Below are positions 1-11,620 of a stretch of 64,000 nucleotides of DNA, piece by piece; position 1 is the stretch's first letter, and every line of letters begins with the position of its first letter. A program made the translations under genes and the position numbers. Under the pieces are notes generated by a model. The model saw only the letters and a program-made list of their open reading frames with translations. It made no database searches and had not been told where the DNA came from. Source of the DNA: Alligator mississippiensis. Lineage: Eukaryota; Chordata; Crocodylia; Alligatoridae. The stretch spans positions 247,918,251-247,982,250 of the forward strand of contig NC_081826.1 in assembly GCF_030867095.1 (NCBI RefSeq), read 5' to 3'.

Positions 1-1190
1 TGAGCAACTTGACTTATGTCTCACAACAAGACTGCTTTCTGTCTAACTTTAGTGCCATTGATAAAGCTGTCTTCATTGATTACAACTATAAATTGAGAGT
101 AATTCACAAATTCAGTTTTTTAATGTGCAATCTATGTATAGAGACAGGGGACAGTATACACATCTGAATGTCTTTCAACCAGATCTTTTTCCTCTATTCA
201 GTTTTCTTATTTATTTTTGTTTTCTTTTTGCCCCCCACCCATTACTATTATGTTTATTAATAGCACTTACAAGCCCAAAAGATCAGGTAGGCACCATTGT
301 ACGAATATAGAATGGAAAGGCAATCCCTATATCTCAGAGGTCAGGCTATAAAATGTCTCGTAAACCGCATGTCACGGAAAAAGAGTACAAAAAACACCTT
401 GTATTTTACTGTGAATCTAATTGCCTTCCCCTCTTGCTCAGTTTTTCCTCTCCCCAGAATTTATCGTGTCTTTCCATACTTGTCCACTGTATATCAATGT
501 GTTGCAGTCCTGGCAAATACCTAAAGAAAGATATGCCTCTCTCCCCCTCCCCCACCCATTCCAGTTCCCTTCCCCTTTCATGGCACGCTGCTAAATCTGG
601 CTGGAAATCATGACCTTTCTCATGACATTTACAGAACTTTTGTTTTGTCAGTTGGGCCAAGATTCACAAAGAGACTTTGGTAGGATTTAAGTATTACCTG
701 AGATGCTAATTCATATTCTCAAACCCTTTGCTCAACTGCTGACTAACCCTGGAACAAGATACTATTTATAAAATTAATGTTCCCCAGGTGCCAGAAGTTC
801 TATCTCTGGATAAGCTCATATCACCTCAATTTTAATACTGCTGAGAGTTCAGAATTTATTTCCTTACTAAGTCCCACTGCCTGTCTCACCTGTACATGCT
901 ACCAAGTCAGCCTCTGTGCAAAATGCAGCTGGGACAGGAGACGGTGTCCTGCATGTATGCAATTTTTCCATGGTTAGAACATGCATCCTGGAAGTAAAAC
1001 ACTTGGGTCTAATTCCACCCTCTGCCCAAAGAGATTTGTATTCTCACCTTGCAGGTGGTCAAATAAATGGTCAGAGCATATTCAGGCACTGATGAGGTGG
1101 TGCTCAAATTATGTCCCATTGAAGATGTATTTTTCATGGAGTAAATAAATATTCATCATCCCAGAGAGAAGAGAAACTAAGAATGACTCT
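1..1190. other. No recognisable feature
   Basis: AT-rich non-coding sequence. I see no splice-bounded open segment and no repeat family that I can name. The short open frames here have no recognisable domains. Confidence 0.5.
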
Positions 1191-1194
1191 ACAA

Positions 1195-1500
1195 AGTCTA
1201 GTGATTAGAGCATTCCTGGGAGAGAGGTAAAACCTGGGATCCATCCCTATGCCAGGGCATTCTTATCAGCTACTCCAAATAAGTGTCATAGCTGAGACAA
1301 TCCAGCTACTTGCCAGTCTCTTTTCACTGCTACAAAGCGACCAAAACAGAGTTCAAGATTTACTTCTCTATTTCTGTCTTCCATTTGCAAAATAGGAATA
1401 ATAATATTTACTCCCCAGGCCGTTGCAAATGTTAATTAATTAGCTAATATTATTAATGTGCTTTGAAGATGAAAAGGGCTACATAAATGTAGCTTTGCTT
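1195..1500 (+). mobile_element. MIR/CORE-like tRNA-derived SINE
   Basis: The left end (about 1197-1250) reads like a tRNA-derived head: 'ctagtgattagagcat' resembles an A box and 'acctgggatccatccc' a B box. The right end carries the tail shared by MIR and L2-type elements, 'ccatttgcaaaataggaa' near 1382 and 'gctacataaatgtag' near 1478. Head, core and LINE-type tail in this order fit a nearly full-length, old CORE-SINE on the plus strand. Copies like this are widespread in amniotes. The boundaries are approximate. Confidence 0.6.
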
Positions 1501-2720
1501 TTCAATCTTGGTATTTCTGCTGAAGCCACAGTTTGAGAGGTGAAGAGGTAAGTAACTATATATATGCATATAGTTAATTGAATATATAAGACCCTCAAAG
1601 AAATGGGTGGTTTAAATGATAGGGAAACATGTGAGTCAGTTATTTTATCCAGATTAGTTCACTCAGCCCTATTGCTACCCAGCAGTAAAAACTAGCTACA
1701 GGCAAGCTGTTAGTGAAGAAAAAAGTTTTCTTTCATAATTAATTGTTTTTTGAAAAAAAAATCACTTCTGTACTTTGAAGTACTAGAAAAGTGTAGGAGG
1801 GACCTATAACAGAGTTTTTTCTATTGTAATGGTATTCAAATCATATTAGGGGCATGCACATGAACAAGTTATTGTAAGGTAAGTGAAGGTGGGAATTTAT
1901 AGTGAGCGTTTCAGGTACTCTAATTTTATCCATGTGCATGATGGTTATTGATGTCTCCACAGTAAATGAAAGAGGGGCAAGTTTCCAGAGCCTAGATTTC
2001 ATTCACCAGGGATAAGATCATGCACACAGACAGTTACTGTAGAGTAGCTGATGAGCCGCAAATACCCTAGCTCTTAGTATAAATCATGACTAGACAACTT
2101 GGAGAGAGAGAGAACACATCATGGATTTAGGACTTGATTCTGATACTCTCTAATAATGCATACGTTTTTATCTCCTAAGTTGTCTTATTGGTTTCAATGA
2201 GACCATGTATGAAATAAAATGTTAAACTACATCAGTAAAGGCATTAGAATATGGCCCTTATTAATTTACTGGTTACAAATACAGCTTGGCTACATAGTGA
2301 GTGAAAGACATTCAGCCATAATGCTACTGAAGTGCTTAAACTGTCAGTCCTAGTCATGTTTCTAATCATTTCTAATACTACTGGAGACTTATTGGATATC
2401 TTAACAGAAAAGACAAGTGCTGAATGTGCAAAGAGACAAAATAACTATATACCATTTAGTTGGATCTCCAGAACAAGGCTGATGCGCTCTGAAGGGGAAA
2501 CGTGTTTTGGTTACCCATGCAGAAGCTGGTCTGTGGAGAGAGGGTTTCATTTTTTATTGCTCTCACTCTTGTGCCTTTCATCAGCACTAAATTAACTCAC
2601 TTAAGAGAAAAAAGATACAATCTTGCAGTTGCTTTGTCTAACAGTAACGTATTTCTGTAGCTTGGATATTTTGGGGGGAAAAAATAAAAAGCCAGCCTAT
2701 TTCATTTCAGAAAGTGGCTG
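1500..2720. other. No recognisable feature
   Basis: AT-rich sequence with a short GA run near 2104-2113. An 87-codon open frame at 2332-2595 has no recognisable domain or splice context and is probably chance. Confidence 0.45.
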
Positions 2721-2724
2721 CTTT

Positions 2725-4070
2725 ATACAGAGTATTGTGACTGGCCTGGAGCTGTGCAGCCAGGCCAGGTTGTCATGGAGCATCAATCAACTGGGAAGGG
2801 CCCTTCCTCCATGGCATGGCCAGTGCTGGCTATGGCCAGCCCCTTTGCTCCTGCCCTCAGCGTTGTCCACAGCCAGCCCTGCTAATTCCCTGACAAGGTG
2901 GTCCAACTCAAGCCAGGCCATTTGGCCAAGACCCTTCTCATGGCTGAGGGCTCTGTAACAGCCTGGCCTGGCACACACAGGTGGCAGCTGGCTGGGCAGT
3001 GATGCAGAGGTGATGCTGCTGCAGCTGTAGGTGGGTGCCTTGGCAGTTGGACTGGCTGCACAGGGTATGTTTGCAGCTGCCTGGGCTAGCTTGGAGGTGC
3101 CAGTGGGTCCATAACCCCACAGATGCCCACTGCAGGGGCTTGTGTGCCTGCAGCTGCTGCTGCCAGCACCACACCCCCTTTATGGTGTCTGCATGTCCTG
3201 TATAGCCAGTCTGGCTGCCACAGCACCTGCCTGCGACTGCACCAGCATTGCCTCTGTGCCGTTGCCCAGTGTGCACACCAGACTAAGCTGTTATGGAGCT
3301 GCAGCTGGCTGGGAAGGGCCCTGACCCCCGCAGCCTGACCCGGGCTGGTCCCACTATCTACTTACCTCACCTGGGTTGAGCAGGGCCAGGCCCAGGCACG
3401 GGGAGGTGGGAGCAATCTGGATGCAGCCCGGCTCAGCTCTGCAGCTCTAAACAAGGTGGGTGGATGGTGGACCCATGTTGGCTGACTCTGGCCCTGCCCA
3501 CTACTGCATGAGCTGCCAGCGAGGCAGAAAATTGGGCAAACCCCAGCTGGGATCCCTATCCCTGTGCCTGAGAGGGGAGATGGGGAAGTTTAATCCACCT
3601 CCCCATCTCCCCTTTGCCTGAGGCTGCTGTCAGCCCTGGATCTGGCCAGGCCCCCCACTAGGCAAGTGGCCAGCAGGGTGGAAAGCTGGGCAGACCCCAA
3701 TTGGGGTCTCTATGCTAGTGGGGCAGAGGGGAGACAGGGGAGCTTAATCCCCCTTCCTGCTCCCTTTTGCCTGAGGTGCTGCCTGGGCCGATGTCTGGCC
3801 ATGCCCCCTCTCCCCTCCCCGGGATAAGCCTGGCAAGGGCTGCTTCCCCCTTCCCTTTCCAGGCACACCCCATCTGGGGTCCCTGCAGGCCAGGATGGGG
3901 ATTTAAGCCCCTCCCCAATCATACTTAGTAGCCTGCTGGGGCCTGGCCATGCCCCCCTCCCCCACTCCCTCCACCCAGTCAGCTTCCCTCCAGCCTTGCA
4001 GTTGCTGTGGAAGGGAAGGGAGGGCTCACTCTAGCATCCCCTGGCTTCTAGCCTGAGCCACTGCAGGCAT
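2725..4070. repeat. GC-rich block, probable transposon interior
   Basis: A sharp change from AT-rich flanks to GC-rich sequence full of degenerate internal similarity. For example 'ctgggaagggccct' occurs near 2790 and again near 3308. The right part holds three degenerate tandem units, listed separately. Open frames occur on both strands, as expected from composition, and none shows a known domain. I could not identify terminal repeats, so the family is not assigned. Confidence 0.4.
3530..3960. repeat. Degenerate tandem repeat, about 170-bp unit, three copies
   Basis: Three successive units each run through a near-palindromic 'ccc-a-tgggg' start (about 3540, 3694, 3866), a 'ttaatccc/ttaagccc' motif, 'tttgcctgagg' (first two units) and an ending like 'ctggccatgcccccc'. 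The third unit is shorter. The copies have diverged considerably, so this is an old minisatellite-like expansion within the GC-rich block. Confidence 0.5.
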
Positions 4071-5140
4071 GTGGTTGCTTTTCTGGAATCAAAAGTGAAT
4101 GTCTATTCACTTGCAAATTAGTTCAATCTACACAGGTTGGACTAACCTGCAAAGATTGAATCAATTCAGCTTGGTGTTTTTGTTCTTAACTTTTAAGTTC
4201 AACCCAAAGTGTGGGGGGGAGGGTTGTTTGTTTTTTCCCCAGATGTTTTGTCAGCTGCCAAACTGAAAAACCCACCATTCAACCCCACCATGCCCCACCA
4301 TGCCCTCAGTACTGTGGTCACCACTTATTCTTAAAATAAAACTGAAGAGGAGATGGTGACTCTTTTCCCTCCCCTCTTATCTGGTAGCTCTCCTTCGATT
4401 CAGAATGCTAAATAAAATAGTTCAGTTCCCACTTCTGTGTGGATTCAAATCTGCCTCCTTGACGAGTTCTCAATCTACCAGGCTATTGGCTATTGTAGGA
4501 GGAAGCACTTGCTGTTCTACTTTTTTTGTTTAAGCTGTTCATTAGGCTAGGGGGGAGCATAACTCTCTTGCTCACTGATTAGGCGAGCCAGATGGAACAT
4601 TCTGAAGAATGTCCATGTATTTTGTATTAGTAGTTATTGGATAAAATGCATAAATAAGTCTTGGACCAGGGAACAGAAGCACAGTGAGTGCTGTAGCTAC
4701 TATAGAAAAAAGAAGATCACTACCCCAACTATCTCCACCTCCTTCTCCTTCTCTGGCAGCCATTTTTAAAAGAATGGAATGACCTTTGCTCAATATTTGA
4801 AAGAAAGGGTTTTAACTGCCAACCTTCAGGCCAGGGCTACAGACTACTTATCTCAAGTGGAGGGTTGACTCTTGGTACTGCAGAGCAAACCACCTGGACT
4901 CCAGAAAGGACCAATATATAAGACCTGTCCCTGTGCTCAGCATTTTGCCACCGTACAGGTTGTTTGGGATCCGTCTCTGAGCTACCTAAATTCCTCATGC
5001 AATGTATGGGGAGAGTTATGTGCCTAACTAGGCTTCTAGATTCCATTCAGAGCCTAGGCCCCTAAAGGATGCACAATAGTACACTCAGAATTGCAATGTG
5101 TAACTGTTTTGTGATTTAGCTGTGGACCTGAAAGTGAAGT
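4070..5140. other. No recognisable feature
   Basis: Mixed-composition non-coding sequence. A stretch near 4110-4190 ('ttagttcaatctacacagg' and following) looks like the edge of a diverged DNA element, but I could not find a partner terminus. Confidence 0.35.
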
Positions 5141-5154
5141 AACTACTTTCCAAA

Positions 5155-5348
5155 AAGAAGGCAGGGTAGCAGTGCACCTTATAGACTAATTGAATCACAG
5201 ATGCATTAGCTTTCATAAAAAACAGCTTACTGAAGTTGAGCTATGTTGTTGCTCATGAAAACTTATGAATCTCTAATTCAGTAAGTCTACAAGGCAGACT
5301 CTACCCTGCCTTCTGCTTGACCTCAGTCTAACACAGCCAACTACCTCT
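5155..5348 (+). mobile_element. Fold-back SINE-like element with target duplication
   Basis: The left arm begins 'aggcagggtag' (5158-5230) and the right arm ends 'ctaccctgcct' (about 5240-5313); the two are imperfect inverted copies. The right arm is followed by a tail 'cagtctaacacagccaact', matching the 3' end seen in copies near 57.2 kb and 63.2 kb. The flanks repeat 'ctactttccaa' (5143-5153 and 5349-5359), a target duplication of about 11 bp or slightly more. That length fits LINE-machinery insertion rather than a cut-and-paste element. Confidence 0.6.
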
Positions 5349-5359
5349 CTACTTTCCAA

Positions 5360-5725
5360 CAAAAGAGAAGAGAAGGTTATTCTGTTCCAGCTTCATTGTG
5401 TTGTTTGAAAAGCATGTAATAAGGCAGTTACTTTCAATATTACATGCTATACGGACAGTAAAATGCATTGCTCAGTTCCACGGATTGCTCAATTTTTGTT
5501 TTGCATGCAAACACATCTTACAGATCTCGCTCTGAATAAGGTATTTTTTTTTTTCAAGAAAAAGAAGAGAAATATTTCTTTCTTTCCATTGAGGTACAAG
5601 ATTTCAGTTGAGGAACAAGAATTATTTTTAATCAAATAATTCTCTTTCCTTTCTTTTACATGCTTCTTCATATTCAACTATAACTTGCTAAATATATTAT
5701 GGTAAAACTTTCCTTTCTTCTCAGT
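5360..5725. other. No recognisable feature
   Basis: AT-rich sequence without a recognisable repeat or exon. It contains a short T run near 5545-5554. Confidence 0.4.
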
Positions 5726-6180
5726 GGGCACATCCATATGAGATGTTTACTGTACAGTAGACTAATTAGCTGTGCAATAAACGTCTTGGTGTCTACACGT
5801 ATGCTCCTATTAGGCTGGAGTAAACTAATTTACTCCACATCAGGATAGTACTGCCTGCTGAGTAGCTCCACACTGAAGTTTCCTCATGCCCCCACCAGCT
5901 CCTCTGAAGCACATTGAGCCAGGGAAACAGCCCCAGGCTGGCAGACTGACCTTGGGGGGAGGGGGGGTGGAAGGGGGAGAAGGAGCAGGGGAGGCCCTGC
6001 CAGCTGGGGCTGCTCCACCCAGTCCCGACATGCTATGCCTGACTAAACTATGGAACTTATTGCTCCAAAGTGAATTGCTCCTGGGCTCACATTCAAATAG
6101 CACAACCAGGAGCAATTAACTTCAGAGCAATAAGCTCTGCAGTCTATTCAGGCACCATAATTGCACGTGTAGATGAACCC
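5726..6180. mobile_element. MITE, 'gggcacatctaca' terminal-repeat family, copy 1
   Basis: Left end 'gggcacatccatatgag' and right end 'cacgtgtagatgaaccc' are imperfect inverted repeats of the same type as four other copies in this window. The interior has several short inverted repeats ('ggagtaaac..tttactcc', 'ttgctcctgg..ccaggagcaatt') and a GC-rich middle. No coding capacity is visible, so this is a non-autonomous DNA transposon. The superfamily is not certain. Confidence 0.6.
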
Positions 6181-7344
6181 ATTTAGTAATTCCACTGAAA
6201 TCAGGAGTAATCCTGTGGATATCAGTGCTGGTATAAAAGTGATCTAAGTAACAACCAAATATACACTTTGCATATGGAATGTCTAATGAAAAGCTGGTGG
6301 CTGTGTGTTATAAAACATAAAAGGATGACTTTCTTGGGGAAATAACAGTTTTGTGCAGAGGCTGATAGCTCGTCTAACATATAATTAATTGTACTGCATT
6401 ATTTGTAACAGTAATTTACAGGGGTACTATTCATGTATTGAATCAGCTGCACTGATATAGGAAGTGTTAATGACTGATTATCTCGGAATAATATTTGCCG
6501 AAATAGATCTTGGCTCAATAAACTACAGTAGATCTAAAGGAAACTTAAATCTATCATTTGCAAATCCATTTACAAATGAGTGGCCAATTAGACCATGAAA
6601 TGAGTGTATAGAAGGAGCTGGTATTATCTAACACCTCAGTAATGTGCTGATTTGTGTGAGTGTATTGATTCATTTAATCTTTTATTATACTTTATACTCT
6701 TTTTTCTGGAAGAAAAATAAAAATGAGCATTTTAATAGTAACATTAAAACTCTGACTTAGGCTGACAAATGACCTCCTTGTAGGGTTCTGTTTCTGTGCA
6801 CAAAACTGGCCATTGAAAAATATTGTAATCAGACATAGTGGTGATTTTATTGGAATATGCTTATTCATTCCTGTTGGCTGTCAAGCAGTGTTCTGTATGA
6901 ACAGTTTATCAGAAGAAAAAAAATCAATGAGTGGCTTTTGAATATCATTTTTCTTGAAATTGTATAGAAATATAGAGTTCATAAATGTATTGATGTGTGT
7001 CTGTGTATGTGGGTGTGGGTGAAATTAGACTGACAGGCTATCTATGGGATGAGAAATGATACAAAGATCTGATGCAGTTTAATTAAGGGTCCAATATTAT
7101 AGGAAGCTTTTTCTGGGAGGTTTCTGATGGTGTAGAGGGCCCTTCACTGAATGGGAGAAGTAAATGCAGTGATTAATAATGTGGCTTCTAGATATTTGAA
7201 GGATATAGTAATAACAAGCAGTACTCTAAAGACAGAGGGTTATTACCAAAATGAAAAGGGTAAAAGAAAAAGCCATGGAGAAATTAAATTTTAGCAACTC
7301 TCCCTATAGAAACAGAGCAAGCAAGGAAACAATCTTAGTCTCCC
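6181..7344. other. No recognisable feature
   Basis: AT-rich non-coding sequence. The first 60 bases ('ccactgaaatcaggagtaa') resemble part of a common palindromic MITE type but cannot be delimited. No exon-like segment is seen. Confidence 0.4.
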
Positions 7345-7905
7345 TCATTATATATTTATTTATTTTTAGATTGATATGTCACCCATCCCTAAAAAGGCTC
7401 AGGGTGACTTACAGGAAAAGAACAAAATACCTTATAAAACAAGAGAATATATAAGAGACTAAACTTATAAAAGCAGGTATTAAAATAGAATATAGATAAA
7501 ACTCCTAAACTCCCACCCCTCTGAAACCCGGCTTGTGAAATGCTTGCCCATTTTTAGAGAGCTGCTGGAAGATACTGTGGCTTGGGCTTAGGCAGGACTC
7601 AAGGGGGAGGGAGTTGTAGAGCTGTGGAACAACTGCCAAGAATGACCTCCCATGTGTTTTTGCCAGGGTAACTCCATTCTCAAACTGCCACCAGGTCCCC
7701 AAAGACTGAGAAAAAAGGGTCTGGGTCAGATGAAAAAGAGAATGATCCTGAGTGTCATCAGCATTCTGAAGGCACCGCACTCCAAATCTCCTCAGGATCT
7801 CACTCAGCAGTTTAATATAGAGCTTGAACAAAAAGAGCAACAAGACTGATGCCTTGGGGAATCTTATAGGAAAGTTCCCAAGGGGGCAATAAGCACTTAC
7901 CTATC
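7345..7905 (-). pseudogene. L2-type LINE 3' end, internally deleted
   Basis: Read on the minus strand, a 112-codon frame (7843-7505) starts in the fingers/palm of a LINE reverse transcriptase, with 'LLSEILRRFGVRCLQNADD' corresponding to the family's '..FGVRxxQYADD' active-site strand (here N replaces Y). It then jumps to the ORF2 C terminus, 'VVPQLYNSLPLE' and 'GQAFHKPGF'. The intervening 200 or more residues of the family are missing, so this copy has a large in-frame deletion. Upstream (about 7850-7870) a 'PQG' type motif follows in a different frame. The 3' UTR reads 'gtaagtcaccctgagcc' and ends in an (aaat)n tail near 7350, the standard end for reptile L2-like elements. This is a dead copy. 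Confidence 0.75.
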
Positions 7906-8359
7906 ACACCTTGTTGGGCCTCCCTACAAGGAGAGAACAGAACTAATGTAAAGCAGTCTTGCAAATATCCACCAGCTCATGCAAAATCTTTTATGAGCAC
8001 AGAGGTATAAAGTGCTGAAAGAGGTAGTAAGATCATCTGGGCAAAATTTCCCTGGTTGATTTCCAAGTGAAGACCTGGAGACTTCCATGACCTAATGACA
8101 AAGCTAACTAAACAGATGTTTCATCTGGATAGCTAAGGTGTTTCAAAGCAGCCTTTCTATTGACTATTTTCTCTTCACAGCATATAAAACCAAGCTTCCA
8201 CTCAAAATTTAAAAATGTATAAGAAACAGAGGACTTAAAGAGATCACCCAAGTTACTGAGTCCAGTTCTTTCTGTTTAGAGGCAACCATCTGTCCCAAAT
8301 AATCCCTAAGAACATGTAGCCTAACCTCTCTCTCACACTATAGCTACAAAACACTCAAT
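7906..8359. other. No recognisable feature
   Basis: Non-coding sequence between the LINE fragment and the solo LTR. It may include further decayed LINE sequence, but I cannot support it. Confidence 0.35.
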
Positions 8360-8363
8360 GAAA

Positions 8364-9849
8364 TGTAACAGACTGCCAATGTGGGCTCACCGGATTGGCT
8401 TGAGATACTTAACCTGGGCTAGAAACAGTGCCGGTGAAGTCAGAGCCACCCCAAGGGTGGAGCAGGGGAGCCCTGCCCTGTGGAAAAGGAGAAGCCAATC
8501 TAGAGAAGGAGTTTTCAGTCCCCTCCTTCGCATGGAAGGGGGATGGCTGGAGTGGGGGGCCAGCCACCCTGAGCCTTGGTTGGCCAGTTTGCAAGCTAGG
8601 GAGGGACTGCCAGAGGGGATAAAAAGCAGCAGCTGAACTGGCGTGGGGGGCTGCTGACAGTGACTCCGGGGAACAATGCAGGAGGCCTAAGAAGAGCTGG
8701 GGTGAGCTGACCCAGCAGAGGGAGCAGAGAGACCCCTCTGAAGAGCTTTGAAGGCCCTGGGAAAAGAAGGCAGCGGCAGTCGGCCGTACCTCCAGCCCTG
8801 CAGCAGAGAGGGAGCAGCAGCCAGGGCTTGGGGCAGAGAGCTGGTGCCCCAAGGCCCCACCACAGTGTGCTGGATGTGCTGGGCATCCCGGAGGCTAGGG
8901 GTGGCAGTCGGCCCCCCACCCCACCCCACTGCAGAGAAGAAGCAGTGGCCAGGAGTGCAGGCAGCATCCTTATCCAGAGCAGGGAGCTGGGCCAGTGAGT
9001 TGAGGAAACCCCTTACCTTCCCTGGCGAAGCGGGACAGCAGCAAGCAAGGCATTGGGATCCTGAGGAGCAGCAGAACACCAGGACAAGGGTCCCCAGGAG
9101 CTCGGGGTGCAGGCCAGTGCTTAGAGCGGGATCGGTGAGCCGTGAGGTGTGCGGAGTGCCCCCCAGTCATCTGAAGCAGGGGTTTAGAGAGACGACCCCG
9201 GGCTGCCTGTGCTGCTGACCCTCTGCCACTGACTGTCCCAGAGGGGACTCAGTCCTGTCCCTTATTCTGCAGCTGATTGTCATCGGATGGAGACCCTGAG
9301 CTTTGTTCTTGGGTCATGCTGATTGCTGCAGGAGCCTACTCTGTTGTTTTTTGCTTGCCTTTTTGGTTGCCATGGAGGGTCGCTCTTCAGCCTCTTTGGG
9401 GGGTTGAGGTTTGATACGATTTGATTGCTGCAGACCAGAAGAGCTTAACCTGTTCAGTCTGTCACTTATTGGAAAGTCTGTTGGAGCTGCTGGGAGTGAG
9501 CACCTTGCTTCCTTGTGGTAGCATCTCAGCAGTGGCTGAAAGCTGCCAGTCACCCTACCTGTGGTTCTTGAGTCAAGAGTTGACTAATGCATTCTGGTTT
9601 GTTTTGTGATTCTGGGTTTGCCATTTAAGTTCACTTGTAAATAGCTTTTCCTAGTATATTTGTTTTGTAAATAAAGTGTAAATAGTTAAATCATGTAAGT
9701 GTTAGACCTTCTTGGGACCACGGGCTGCTCCACGGCAGGGGCCGGCTGGAAAGTAAATTGGTGCTGGCCGAAAGCCCTGCCCCACTCTCACCACACCATC
9801 CCTGATATTGGGCAGGGGTGGCAACTATTGGGCTGCCACCTGGGTTACA
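8364..9849 (+). mobile_element. Solo LTR, about 1.49 kb
   Basis: It starts 'tgtaacag' and ends 'gggttaca', giving the TG...CA termini of an LTR. It is flanked by 'gaaa' on both sides (8360-8363 and 9850-9853; the repeat can be read as 'gaaat' with a one-base shift). A TATA-like 'gataaaaag' lies near 8619 and a polyadenylation signal 'aataaa' near 9670. No internal retroviral genes lie next to it, so it is a solo LTR left by recombination between LTRs. The open frames of 120-160 codons on both strands are chance frames in GC-rich sequence. The terminal bases resemble the solo LTR at 51.4 kb, but I did not see clear overall similarity. Confidence 0.6.
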
Positions 9850-9853
9850 GAAA

Positions 9854-10194
9854 TAACTACAATGTACTACTGGAAGAGATGGTGGGGGGCAGGGGGGAGA
9901 AAGAAGAACATCACAAATTCTGTGGACACTGAAATAGGAAGGAATGTATTAAGTAAAATACACTTAGATGATCCTAAGAAATGCACAACTCCCCATACTA
10001 CAAAAATAGGCCCCAAAGGCCCTCTTTTACTTTACTTTTGTTTATGTGACTATATATACAATTAGTTCCACTTGCTTGTTGGTAAGGCCAAGACTGCTAA
10101 TTCCATATGGGTTAAGGGCTTCAATCATCAGAACCATTTTAGCAATCATAGATTACCTGGATTGTGATGGGAGCTAGAAACCATGGTACTGCTT
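9854..10194. other. No recognisable feature
   Basis: Non-coding sequence; no repeat or exon recognised. Confidence 0.35.
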
Positions 10195-10385
10195 TAAACA
10201 TATAAAGCTCTTTCCTGTCAGCCCTGTCCCAAAGAGCTAACAATCTAATTGAATAGCAAGAAAGGAAATAAAACAAGGAGAATTGTCCTAAAGAGTTCAG
10301 TAGCTGACATGGGAATGGATGCTAGATGTCCTGTGTCAAAGTCCAGTCTTTAACTACTAGATCATACAGGATCACCTAAGTAAAA
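10195..10385 (-). mobile_element. MIR-like SINE fragment
   Basis: On the minus strand the end near 10345-10385 reads like the tRNA-derived head of a CORE-SINE ('gatctagtagttaaagac'). The sequence 'cccaaagagctaacaatcta' near 10230 is commonly found downstream in old amniote repeats of this type. The copy is diverged and its limits are rough. Confidence 0.4.
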
Positions 10386-10924
10386 AGTAACCCATCCGAG
10401 GTCAAATAGTTCTCATGACTTTTTCATTAGGCTTTAGCATTAATTTTTTATTGAAAACCCTGATCTAAAATATAGAGACAGGAGCGTAATATCTGCTTTT
10501 ATATTGTTTTATTTTTTTCCTTTTTTAAAAAAAAACAACTTTGGCAGAAAGCTGATACTTGGCTTGAGTATATTTTATGTTGAAAATGTTTGAAAATGTC
10601 ATTTGTGTATGTGCGGTACATTTTTAAAGTCATTAGTATTATGATTGTAATGTACATAGCTAAGGAAGGTGACATAATGCAAATGGGCTTGGCAAACCTA
10701 GCTATGCAGTGTGGTGGGCAGTGAATAATGCTAGAGCTCATGTTATTCCCTACTAATAATATTTAGTGTGCAGTGAATAAAGAAAGACTTCCCTTTTTCT
10801 TATGCATCTTGTAAGACATCTGCCATATAGCATAGTACCTCACAGATAATACCTTTTCTCAGTCATTGCTTGTTTTATGTCAGATTGTACTTGCTTCTTA
10901 TCTGCTTCTTCTGGTACCCCAAAG
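10386..10924. other. No recognisable feature
   Basis: AT-rich non-coding DNA. An 80-codon minus-strand frame (10741-10499) lacks any recognisable domain. Confidence 0.35.
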
Positions 10925-10929
10925 GGAGT

Positions 10930-11620
10930 GTGATGGCCAGAAAATGGTATTTAGGAGATTGCTTTTGGGAATTGGCTTATAGGTAAAATAGATATTGTAT
11001 TGGAACAATGGTCCATGGCAATGGCAAGGGTTAATTGATTTCTAAAAAGCCTGCCTGTGACAAAGTTTCTTCAAGGCTCACTGTGTCTGATACAGGCAAA
11101 CAGTTTGCAGACACACAGGCTGGGAATTGAAGCCATGTGTTACACTGTTCCATAACATAAGGTGGCACCAGGTCACAGTGCCCAACTGCAGAGCCCTTGA
11201 GTTTTGCGGTTTTGAAGGAACAGACCAAATTAGGAGAAGACCGGTACAGCCAAAATTAGGATGTGTGCTTGTGATGGGTTTGAGAAACAAAGGGTTATTC
11301 TGACAGGACAGAATGTAGACAGTATGACGATCACTCAGAGACCAATCAGTGATGGTCAGAAATGAAAAGTCATCAGGATACTGGCCAGACATACCTTGAC
11401 TCTGTTGCCAGCTCTAGGACTGGTAGATATAGAATTGTTTGCATTATTCTTATCTTCTATCACTTCATATCAATAAAATGTGCCTATTATTGAATGGAAA
11501 GGTCATGGTTGGTCTGAGGGTTTGGGTCCACCTGGAACAAGGTATCTGGGTCATAAATCCAGTGCCAACAGAGTGGGAAAGTGCCATCCTCCATCTTCAA
11601 CTTGCATAATACACTCTCTT
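10930..11620 (+). mobile_element. LTR-like relic
   Basis: The segment opens with 'tgtgatggcc' and contains 'caccaggtcacag', 'gaccaatcagtga' (CCAAT-like, near 11341) and a polyadenylation signal 'caataaaatg' near 11471, in an order resembling the U3-R-U5 of an old endogenous retrovirus LTR. I found no convincing target duplication, so the ends are approximate and the identification is tentative. Confidence 0.3.

Noticed and set aside
2332-2595. 87-codon frame starting with a hydrophobic segment, like a signal peptide
   Set aside because: No domain, no conserved cysteine pattern that I recognise, and no splice or promoter context; likely chance.
8364-9849. Several 120-160 codon frames on both strands near 8.4-9.2 kb
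   Set aside because: They overlap each other in different frames within a GC-rich solo LTR and show no domain.
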